Shown here: positions 1 to 6,703 of the stretch, in pieces | Numbering within the stretch: the first letter of the stretch is position 1 | Layout: the number at the start of each line of letters is the position of its first letter | Source of the DNA: CAYUEN01 sp964443745 | GTDB taxonomy: Bacteria > Campylobacterota > Campylobacteria > Campylobacterales > QNZT01 | Direction of reading: 5' to 3' | DNA length: 35,806 nt | NCBI GenBank assembly: GCA_964443745.1 | Contig: CAYUEN010000020.1 | Span: 1-35,806 of the forward strand | Made by a program: the position numbers and the translations under genes | Notes under the pieces: generated by a model | Told to the model about the DNA's origin: nothing | Seen by the model: only the letters and a program-made list of their open reading frames with translations | The model's database searches: none

Positions 1-764
1 GGGGAGGCTTTGAGTGTGTAGCCGCGATGCTTTTGGGGGTCGTAGGCTTTGATGTTTACGGCGGGAAGCGTAAAATCGTGCGAAGATATCAGCGCGTATC
101 TGTAAACGATTTTGTGAAAGAGGCGGTCTTCGAATACCTCTTTTTCCCGAAAACGGACGACATCGGGAATGTTTGGGAGTATCTCTTCGATTTCGGGTTC
201 GTATCCTCTCCCTTCGAGCGTATAGCGCAAATCGATCTGCCCGTCGGGCGTCGTTTGGTTCGTCTCCATCGAAAATTCCAGTTTGTAGTCGCCGACGAGT
301 TCGGTTCCCGCGGGAAGGGGGCGCACGGTGAGCTTGAGCATACCGATCGCAATTGTGGTGCTTTGAGTCTTCAGAAAGATCGCATTGTCTGAAGATCCCG
401 TCAGAGAACTCATCAGCGCTTCTTCGGTGGCACGCTCGATTGTGAGGGTGAGGGGTGCTTCGATCGGGCCGGTTCGGAGGGGAAAGAGGGCGTAGACGTA
501 TCTGAGACGGGTGTGTTCGTTTTTGTCCGTAATCGTTTCGTTTCGCAACAGGATCGATCGAAACGCTTCATTTGACGGCGGTTCGAAGGAAAAGCGCAGC
601 ACCTCGGTCGTATTTGTCTGCCGCAAATCGAGAGTGAGCAGCACCGCCTCCTTCAGAAACGGGGTCGGGTCGCTTATTTCGATATGGTAGTCGAAGTCGT
701 TTTTCGCCCAGAGAAAAAGCGCCGCCATAAGCCAGAGCGCGATCGGTCGCAGTTTCTTTTTCAT
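1..764 (-). CDS. BatD-like exported protein, N-terminal part (runs off the left edge)
   Basis: An open leftward frame of about 254 codons begins at the ATG at 762-764 and is still open at base 1, so only the N-terminal part is present. It starts with a basic, then hydrophobic signal sequence (MKKKLRPIALWLMAALFLWA), followed by beta-rich segments. The early phrase IEISDPTPFLKEAVLLTLDL and the later alternating strands resemble the BatD/oxygen-tolerance family, periplasmic proteins with repeated Ig-like folds. BatD proteins are normally encoded beside MoxR ATPases and von Willebrand A proteins; none is visible here, but the gene's downstream side is outside the window. The start follows the stop of the SPL-like gene with no base between, so translation is probably coupled. 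The exported nature is seen directly; the BatD assignment is by overall resemblance only. Confidence 0.55.
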   Translation of the reverse strand, partial: MKKKLRPIALWLMAALFLWAKNDFDYHIEISDPTPFLKEAVLLTLDLRQTNTTEVLRFSFEPPSNEAFRSILLRNETITDKNEHTRLRYVYALFPLRTGPIEAPLTLTIERATEEALMSSLTGSSDNAIFLKTQSTTIAIGMLKLTVRPLPAGTELVGDYKLEFSMETNQTTPDGQIDLRYTLEGRGYEPEIEEILPNIPDVVRFREKEVFEDRLFHKIVYRYALISSHDFTLPAVNIKAYDPQKHRGYTLKAS

Positions 765-2051
765 CTATGATGCGCTTTTGGATCCGAGTCGTTCGATTTT
801 ATCCATATAGAAGAGCTTCATGTCGTTTTCGAAGCTCTCGTTGGTCGGATATTCGTATCCGAAAACCTCTCTCCAGAGGGAGTGCTCTTCCATACACATA
901 TAGAAAAAGACCTTTTTGTGCCACGGAGCGAGGGCGTCGTAGGCGTATTTGAACATTTCGCGTTTGATCTCGGGGGGATAGGAGAGTTTGCCGGCGGCGT
1001 CGACGAGCGGCATCTGTAAAATTTTGCTGCTGAAATCGCGCTCGCGTATCTTTTTGATGACCGGTTTGATGAAGGTGAGCGTCCCCAGCGAGACCATCAG
1101 AACCTCCGAAGCGTTGAACGTATCCAGCAGCCTTTCGAAGATATTGCCGTATGCCTCTTGCCACTTTTCGATATGGATCATCGGATGGAAATGAAATCCC
1201 ACCAGCAATCCCCGATCCGCCACGGCTCTCGCCGCATCGATTCTCTCGTCCAGCGAGGCGGTCAGATGCTCTTCGTTGTCGATGACGATTTGGGGATTGA
1301 GCGACCATGTGACGATGACGTTCGGGGGGATTTCATGATCGAGCAGAAAATCGATATTTTTCGATTTGGTTTTGAGCTCCAAAATCACGTTCGGATGCTC
1401 TTTCGCGAAAGCGACCAGACTCTCGAGTACGCCGTAGCGGTTTCCCCACATCAGCGAATCGGAGGATTGTCCCGTGCCGATATGGTAGATTTCGTTCGGA
1501 TCGATCTGGAGTTTTCGGAGCTTTTCGTCGAAATTTCTATCGAAAACGATTCTGTTTTCGTTGTAGAAAGATTGAATCGAACAGTAGCTGCAGTCGAATC
1601 CGCAGCTTTCAACCGCATCGAGGGTGAGAAGATTGCAGCATCTGGTTTTGGGTGAGGCTACGGGACACATACCAAAACCGATATGCTCCTTTTGCGTCGC
1701 GGTGATTTTGAACGGGTCGGCTCTGTATTTTTTCTCCGCTTTGGGAGAATAGGCGGTGGGTCGTTCCTTGAGTTGGTGCCATATCCGCTTGATCTCGGAG
1801 AGGATCCGGCTCTGTGCCTTTTTGCCCTGATACCCGGCCGGCAGGTCGCGGGGGAAGATCGTTTCAATTCCCGCTTCGCCCCACTGTCTCAGATCGACGG
1901 CGATTTCGGCTATCTGGCGAAACGTCTGAAGGGTGAAGCGGTATTTGCGCGCCATCTCCAGTAGAAACTCCCGCTCATTTTGAGGGAGAGAATGCAGATA
2001 GGGAGAGGTTTCGTAAGCGGGGTGTTTTTGTGGAGAGTCGCTTCTACTCAT
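765..2051 (-). CDS. Spore photoproduct lyase-like radical SAM protein
   Basis: 428 aa. The radical SAM cluster motif C-x3-C-x2-C is at C150, C154 and C157 (CGFDCSYC), and the C-terminal FFYMCMEEHSLWREVFGYEY block matches the conserved end of the spore photoproduct lyase (SPL) family. That fold cleaves S-adenosylmethionine to a 5'-deoxyadenosyl radical. An extra N-terminal region of about 125 aa and further cysteines (C129, C138, C139) make it longer than Bacillus SplB (about 340 aa). The region matching the SPL hydrogen-donor segment C-T-S-D reads Q195-S-S-D here, so the catalytic cysteine seems to be absent. Campylobacterota do not sporulate, so the substrate is unlikely to be spore DNA. It is the second gene of the operon and overlaps the upstream gene by 8 nt. 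Family sure, reaction unknown. Confidence 0.85.
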   Translation of the reverse strand: MSRSDSPQKHPAYETSPYLHSLPQNEREFLLEMARKYRFTLQTFRQIAEIAVDLRQWGEAGIETIFPRDLPAGYQGKKAQSRILSEIKRIWHQLKERPTAYSPKAEKKYRADPFKITATQKEHIGFGMCPVASPKTRCCNLLTLDAVESCGFDCSYCSIQSFYNENRIVFDRNFDEKLRKLQIDPNEIYHIGTGQSSDSLMWGNRYGVLESLVAFAKEHPNVILELKTKSKNIDFLLDHEIPPNVIVTWSLNPQIVIDNEEHLTASLDERIDAARAVADRGLLVGFHFHPMIHIEKWQEAYGNIFERLLDTFNASEVLMVSLGTLTFIKPVIKKIRERDFSSKILQMPLVDAAGKLSYPPEIKREMFKYAYDALAPWHKKVFFYMCMEEHSLWREVFGYEYPTNESFENDMKLFYMDKIERLGSKSAS

Positions 2052-3639
2052 GTGCGAGGGATACGACTTTCGTTCCGTGCGGCGGAAGAGTGATTACAAA
2101 ATCGTGATCGAGGATCTTCGCCGCTTGCACCTTGGTGAAATAGTCTCTGACGATCTTCGGTCGATAGGCGAGTCCGGAGAAGGAGATTTTCGCCGTCAAT
2201 TTCCGATCGGTCGGATTTGCCAAAATCATATACCCCGTGCCTTCGAGCGTTCGGGTGCCCAGGATCAGGTCGTCGTCATCGCACCTGGCTTTCCATCGGG
2301 TGTGGTGATCGGCTCTGATCAGCGGCATCATCTGTTTGATTTCGCGTGCGATATTTGGCAGATCGGGCCACCACGGCTGTTTTTCTATCGGTCCGACATT
2401 CCAGCGGTTTTTGGTCAGATAATCTCGCCAAAATCCCATTCCTTTGGCTCCTTTGGCAATAGCACCGAACAGAATCGGACGGAAATTGAGTCCTATACCG
2501 TCATTGATTTGAGCGATGACGACTGGTTGGGTCTGTCCCTGGATGTTTTGTTGTACGACAAGAGCATCGACTTTGACATAAGTACCGGTAATGTCGCTGA
2601 TAGAGTTGTATTGTCGAGTCAATCCGTAATCGCCATTTAACATATAGATTGGGTGCATTCTTTTCCCATTTGCATCCAAATCCTTTTGTTTGATCATTTT
2701 CGCAGCCAACCGCATTTCGTAAGGAAGTGTATAAATTTCATTATCTATATAGTAGAAGAGTAGATTCTGCATCAGGTTTTTCTCTTTGATTTCTCGTAAA
2801 GTTTTCAATAGACGGGAGATTTTTTTTTCGGAAGTACCGGGCAACATATAATCGACGACTTGTAAGCCGCTATAGAGTCCGGCATTTTTGGCTTTTTGGA
2901 TGGTTTGGGCGCTTGATGCCCACATATTTGTATTGAATCCCTGTTTTTTATAGATGCTCCAATCTTTTCTATGGCTGTCTGCATAAATACACATAGGAAA
3001 AAAAGGTTTCCATTGACCGTTTTCGAAAACCTCCACATTTCCGAGGGCATCCACCCTTGTAAAGGTACCTAAAAATGGTTTTTTTGTGGAAGGAGAGGAA
3101 AAATGGAGTCCTTTGGCAAACAGTATGTCATCTATCCAGATATCTCCATCTTTGCTATATTTTGGTTGCATAAAAATTTTGATGGAGAAATATTTAATAC
3201 GCGGATTTTTCGGTACTTTGACATAGATGACCGTCTCTTCCCACTCTTCAGTGTGAGCGTTAGCGTATTTGGTAGCTTCGGCATTTTGTACCCATCCTGT
3301 ATGTCCATAAAATGCACCCGTAACGTGAAGAATCGGAGAGGGGGAAAGATGAGTCATAGTTTTAAACGAGAGGGTGTATGTTTTGCCCGGTATTACCGGG
3401 ATCTTAAACTTTGAAGAGGCAAAATCGGTCGTACTCCAGAGGCGACCGGTTTTTGAAAGTCTGATCGATCCGCTTCCGGGCGTGGTCGAGACAAGGGGGT
3501 CGTATGCGGCATGCGCGTTGAGGTTCCACCCCTCGGCTCCCGCCAGATGAGGATTTGGTACGAGGTTTTTCGGTGTTTGTGCGCTCAGAAAGAGCGGTAG
3601 CACAAACAGTGCGATCTTCCACAAAAAATGCATTTTCAT
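2044..3639 (-). CDS. Secreted glycoside hydrolase-like protein (carbohydrate-binding-like domain plus TIM-barrel-like domain)
   Basis: 532 aa from the chosen ATG. That start gives a signal peptide (MKMHFLWKIALFVLPLFLSA) and has AAGGAAGG just upstream; the frame is open 27 codons further, but that stretch is not signal-like. Residues about 22-190 begin NLVPNPHLAGAEGWN and have the look of a family 4/9-type carbohydrate-binding jelly roll. Residues about 210-450 contain a GNVEVFENGQWKPFFPMCIY entry, then KKQGFNTNMW, LLFYYIDNEIY and GAIAKGAKGMGFWRDY, which read like a TIM-barrel glycosidase with a possible catalytic region at DNE. The last 80 residues form a beta-sandwich-like tail. No exact family is recognised, so substrate and catalytic residues are unproven. 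It leads the operon with the SPL-like and BatD-like genes. The middle of the gene is visibly richer in A+T than its flanks, hinting at a transferred or mosaic origin. Confidence 0.7.
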   Translation of the reverse strand: MKMHFLWKIALFVLPLFLSAQTPKNLVPNPHLAGAEGWNLNAHAAYDPLVSTTPGSGSIRLSKTGRLWSTTDFASSKFKIPVIPGKTYTLSFKTMTHLSPSPILHVTGAFYGHTGWVQNAEATKYANAHTEEWEETVIYVKVPKNPRIKYFSIKIFMQPKYSKDGDIWIDDILFAKGLHFSSPSTKKPFLGTFTRVDALGNVEVFENGQWKPFFPMCIYADSHRKDWSIYKKQGFNTNMWASSAQTIQKAKNAGLYSGLQVVDYMLPGTSEKKISRLLKTLREIKEKNLMQNLLFYYIDNEIYTLPYEMRLAAKMIKQKDLDANGKRMHPIYMLNGDYGLTRQYNSISDITGTYVKVDALVVQQNIQGQTQPVVIAQINDGIGLNFRPILFGAIAKGAKGMGFWRDYLTKNRWNVGPIEKQPWWPDLPNIAREIKQMMPLIRADHHTRWKARCDDDDLILGTRTLEGTGYMILANPTDRKLTAKISFSGLAYRPKIVRDYFTKVQAAKILDHDFVITLPPHGTKVVSLAHE

Positions 3640-3653
3640 CCTTCCTTCTTCAT

Positions 3654-3668
3654 ATCGATTATACCATA
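3654..3668 (-). promoter_or_regulatory. Extended -10 promoter for the glycosidase-like operon
   Basis: Reading leftward, TATGGTATAATCGAT carries a perfect TATAAT preceded by TG-G (extended -10). It lies about 20 nt before the chosen start. The same 15-mer stands in front of the cardiolipin synthase gene, and a one-mismatch version in front of serC. Confidence 0.65.
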
Positions 3669-3733
3669 TCTTTTGGCATGCCGCCGATTTTTTGCTAACA
3701 TGCACAGAAAGAGAAACCAAAGGGTGTCACCAT

Positions 3734-4675
3734 ATGAAAATCGTAATGCTGGATAGAAAAACGGTAGGTGACGAGATCGGTCTTGAGTGTTTCGAGGAGT
3801 ACGGAGATCTTGTCGCCTATCCCGTGACGAAGACGAAGAAGGAGACGATCGAACGGCTCGAAGGTGCCGATATCGCCGTGACGAACAAAGTCGTCATCGA
3901 CCGGGAGGTGATGGATGCGACCGATTTGAAGCTGATCTGTGTCGCGGCGACGGGTATGAACAATATCGATCTCGATTATGCCGACCAAAAGGGGATCGTC
4001 GTCAAAAACGTAGCGGGGTACTCGACTCCTTCGGTGGTACAGACGACCTTTTCAATCGCGCTTTATCTGATAGGAAAGCTGAGATATCTGGACGACTTCA
4101 CCAAAGGGGAGGGGTGGGTGCGTAGCGAGATATTCACCCACCTTTCCAACCCCTTTTTCGAGATTGCGGGAAAGCGGTGGGGAATCATCGGCCTGGGAAC
4201 CATCGGAAAAGAGGTGGCGCGTGTCGCCCGCGCTTTCGGTGCGGAGGTCGTCTACTACTCTACCAGCGGAAGAAACCGAAACAGGGAGTATCCGCGGATG
4301 GATTTGGAAGATTTGCTCAAAAGCAGCGATATCGTCTCCATTCATGCGCCGCTGAACGAGCGGACCGAAAACCTCATTCATCGGGGTAACCTCCCTCTGC
4401 TCAAATCGGAGGCGGTATTGCTCAATCTCGGGCGAGGCGGTATCGTAAACGAAGCGGATCTGGCCGAATATCTCGATAGAAGCGACATCTCCGTAGGGCT
4501 CGATGTTCTCGAAAAGGAGCCGATGTCGCTCGACAACCCGCTGAGATTCGTCAAGGCCAAAGAGCGCCTCTTCATCACGCCCCATATCGCATGGGCGAGT
4601 CGTGAGGCGAGAGAGAGATTGGTGGCGGGTATCTGCGGGAATATCGCAACATTTTTGAAAGGACAACGTTCATGA
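3734..4675 (+). CDS. D-2-hydroxyacid dehydrogenase (glycerate dehydrogenase/hydroxypyruvate reductase type)
   Basis: 313 aa from the ATG at 3734. The open frame extends 14 codons upstream, but MKIVMLDRKTVGDE is the usual N-terminus of the family. The Rossmann motif GLGTIG is at 153-158. Catalytic residues of the family are visible as R234 (NLGRGG), E262 (KEP) and H284 (ITPHIAWASREA). These enzymes interconvert 2-keto acids and D-2-hydroxyacids with NAD(P)H in the cytoplasm. The usual acidic residue that ends beta-2 and selects NAD is replaced by a YYSTSGRN stretch, so NADP use is possible. The stop overlaps the start of the next gene (ATGA), so the two are co-translated. The substrate (hydroxypyruvate or glyoxylate) is inferred from resemblance to the HprA group. 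Confidence 0.88.
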   Translation: MKIVMLDRKTVGDEIGLECFEEYGDLVAYPVTKTKKETIERLEGADIAVTNKVVIDREVMDATDLKLICVAATGMNNIDLDYADQKGIVVKNVAGYSTPSVVQTTFSIALYLIGKLRYLDDFTKGEGWVRSEIFTHLSNPFFEIAGKRWGIIGLGTIGKEVARVARAFGAEVVYYSTSGRNRNREYPRMDLEDLLKSSDIVSIHAPLNERTENLIHRGNLPLLKSEAVLLNLGRGGIVNEADLAEYLDRSDISVGLDVLEKEPMSLDNPLRFVKAKERLFITPHIAWASREARERLVAGICGNIATFLKGQRS

Positions 4676-5121
4676 AAACAAAACGATTTGCAATGATTTT
4701 TCTAAGCGTTTTTTCGATCGCGACGTTCACGACGGGATGCGCCCAGAAAGCGTTGCCTGCGGAGAGGGCCGGAACGATCAGCGAATCCTACGTCGGAATC
4801 GTACAGGATGTCGAAGAGGTGGCGATCAGGGGGGACGGGACATGGACTTCGCTGCTGGGGATGATCGCGGGCGGCGTACTGGGGCACCAGATCGGAGAGG
4901 GATCCGGTAAAGATGTCGCGACGATGGCCGGCACGATGATCGGTGCGGTCGGCGGTGAGCAGGTGGATGTGCGCAGAGCGCAGCGTATCACCGTCACTTT
5001 CGAAAGCGGCAAAACGATCACGACGGTTTTGCCTATCGATGCCAACAACCCCCGCCTCTTTCACAAAGGGGATCGTGTTAGGGTCTTCATCACCAACGGA
5101 AAGGTGACGGAGATTCGCTGA
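4672..5121 (+). CDS. Glycine-zipper lipoprotein (SlyB/Rick_17kDa type)
   Basis: 149 aa. A lipoprotein signal ends in the lipobox FTTGC, with Cys23 as the lipidation site. Residues about 60-95 hold the glycine-zipper pattern (GMIAGGVLGHQIGEG, then AGTMIGAVGG) typical of the 17 kDa antigen/SlyB family, which pack two short helices into the outer membrane. The C-terminal half is a small beta domain (ITVTFESGKTITTVLP, RVRVFITNGKVTEI). In other Gram-negatives these proteins help keep the envelope intact under stress. Its coupling to the dehydrogenase start is probably only an operon arrangement. The gene ends 6 nt from the convergent STAS gene, leaving no room for a separate terminator. Confidence 0.85.
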   Translation: MKTKRFAMIFLSVFSIATFTTGCAQKALPAERAGTISESYVGIVQDVEEVAIRGDGTWTSLLGMIAGGVLGHQIGEGSGKDVATMAGTMIGAVGGEQVDVRRAQRITVTFESGKTITTVLPIDANNPRLFHKGDRVRVFITNGKVTEIR

Positions 5122-5127
5122 TTTTCG

Positions 5128-5442
5128 TCAAGCCGGAACGGCCGAGGGTTCGTATCTGAGATTGAAGATTTTTTTGAGACTCAGATCCTCCAGCAATTCG
5201 GCGAGCATTTCGTCGTCGACGGTAAGGGAGATCTCGATTTTTTGCTGCTCGACGAGTTTGAGCAGATAGCCGATCAAAGAAGAGGGCATCGAAAACGATC
5301 CGAGAATGGAGAGATCCAATCTCTCTCCCTCTTTGAGCCCCAATCCGTCGATTTTGTTTCTGATTTGTGCGATTTCGTTCATATCCCGAATCGTTCCGTA
5401 GATTTCGATTCGGTGTCTTCCGATTTGGTTGATGCGATCCAT
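5128..5442 (-). CDS. STAS-domain (anti-anti-sigma factor-like) protein
   Basis: 104 aa, essentially one STAS domain. RIEIYGTI is the first strand and RLDLSILGSFSMPSSLIGYL matches the region around the phosphorylated serine of SpoIIAA (usual D-S-S-G). Here the motif is P53-S54-S55-L56, so the phospho-acceptor serine is kept while the flanking Asp and Gly are lost. The start has AAGGAG 7 nt upstream, lying inside the end of the phosphatase gene 4 nt away. Third gene of the chemoreceptor-phosphatase-STAS operon, so it is the natural substrate of the upstream phosphatase/kinase protein. Its own partner, a sigma factor or another output protein, is not visible in the window. Confidence 0.72.
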   Translation of the reverse strand: MDRINQIGRHRIEIYGTIRDMNEIAQIRNKIDGLGLKEGERLDLSILGSFSMPSSLIGYLLKLVEQQKIEISLTVDDEMLAELLEDLSLKKIFNLRYEPSAVPA

Positions 5443-5446
5443 CGTA

Positions 5447-6694
5447 TCACTCCTTGTAAATGAATTTTTTTATGATGACGCGATTGCCTTCGGCGTTGTA
5501 GTAGTAGCCGTCGGTCAGTTTGCTCACCATCAGCAGTCCTCTGCCGTTGAATTGCTTTTTTTTGATGATTCTATCTCTCATCAGCGCGGTATCGAATCCC
5601 TCTCCCTCGTCTCCTATTTCGATTTCGAAGGTTTTAAGATGGGATCGGTCTGCGATACGGAGGAGGATGTCGATCTTTTTTTCTCCGTTTTTTCGCTCTT
5701 TCTCTTCGATGAAGGCGTCGAATTTCCCCTCTTCGAGCAGGTTTCGTTTGATTTTGTGGTCGATGCCGAGATTGCCGTGCTCGTATGCATTCATAAGCAG
5801 TTCCGAAAACGCCTGCATCATATAGGCGCGGTTTTTGGTATCCAACTCCTCTTTTGAGAGCAAAGCGTCCATTTTCGTCATCGCATCGTCGATTTCGGAG
5901 CGTTTGCTCGATACACAAAAGGATTCGATTCGGCAGAGATCTTGTTTTTCACGCTCCAGGAAGACAAATGTCATATCGTCGTCGAAATCACCGGTTCGTT
6001 CGAGCACCTTTTCAAGAAAAAGTTTGGAGTTCGGAGCTTCTCGAAAATCCCGATCGAGATGGTGTCGATACATTCTGCCGTCTTCCGTGACGGTTTCGTT
6101 GAGACCGTCGGTATAAAGCAGAATTTTGCGGATCTCTTCGAAAGAGCGGGTTTGGATATCGATACGGGCGGTGAATCTCGTAAGAGGCGGGTTGTTCGAT
6201 TTTAGTTTGATGACGTCATTCTCTTCGTGGCACAAGAGAATCGGAGGCATACCGAACAGCGCGCTTCGTATCTGTCGGCTTTCGAAATCGAAAAGAACGA
6301 AAGAGCAAGAAACCAACTCTTCTTCGAAGATCAGTTTGGCGATGTATTCTCGGTAGGATCGGATGCAGGTATGCAGATCGAAGTTCTCCTTCGTGTGGTC
6401 GATGTAGTCGTTGATATAGGCGGAAGAGAGGAGGGAGGTGATCGACGCGGTGAGCCCCTTTCCCATCGCGTCGATCAAGATCACCAGGAGTTTGGTCTTT
6501 CCGATTTTGCGGATCGAATAGGTGTCTCCGCTCGGTCTGCGCTTGGGTTTGTAGGAGATATCGACGAACCATCTCTCCTTGCGATGTTCGTAGAATTTAT
6601 AGTAGAGGTCGTTGCGCAGGAGGTAGATCTCTTTGTAAAAGACCTGCTCGTTTTCTTCCTCTCTGTTTGCCAGTTTTTCCAAAAGTTGTTGCAT
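5447..6694 (-). CDS. SpoIIE/PP2C phosphatase fused to a GHKL (RsbW-like) ATPase domain
   Basis: 415 aa, soluble. A short coiled N-terminus (about 1-35) precedes a SpoIIE-type PP2C phosphatase (about 40-250). Its metal-binding motifs are PSGDTY, LIDAMGKGLTASI, LLYTDGLNETV and DFDDDMTFVFL, so the active-site aspartates are retained. Residues about 265-415 form a histidine-kinase-like ATPase: AFSELLMNAYEHGN (N box), EIGDEGEGFD (G1 box) and FNGRGLLMVSKLTDGYYY (G2 box). The two activities together would dephosphorylate and possibly phosphorylate a STAS partner on serine, as in RsbW/RsbU-type partner switching. The STAS gene is immediately downstream and the chemoreceptor gene is 9 nt upstream, so receptor output may control it. 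Whether the GHKL domain is a kinase or only a binding module cannot be told. Confidence 0.87.
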   Translation of the reverse strand: MQQLLEKLANREEENEQVFYKEIYLLRNDLYYKFYEHRKERWFVDISYKPKRRPSGDTYSIRKIGKTKLLVILIDAMGKGLTASITSLLSSAYINDYIDHTKENFDLHTCIRSYREYIAKLIFEEELVSCSFVLFDFESRQIRSALFGMPPILLCHEENDVIKLKSNNPPLTRFTARIDIQTRSFEEIRKILLYTDGLNETVTEDGRMYRHHLDRDFREAPNSKLFLEKVLERTGDFDDDMTFVFLEREKQDLCRIESFCVSSKRSEIDDAMTKMDALLSKEELDTKNRAYMMQAFSELLMNAYEHGNLGIDHKIKRNLLEEGKFDAFIEEKERKNGEKKIDILLRIADRSHLKTFEIEIGDEGEGFDTALMRDRIIKKKQFNGRGLLMVSKLTDGYYYNAEGNRVIIKKFIYKE

Positions 6695-6703
6695 CGACCG
6701 CTC

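Noticed and set aside
765..2051. Spore photoproduct lyase as a sign of a spore former
   Set aside because: SPL-like proteins occur outside spore formers and this one seems to lack the catalytic cysteine; the rest of the window is Gram-negative in style.
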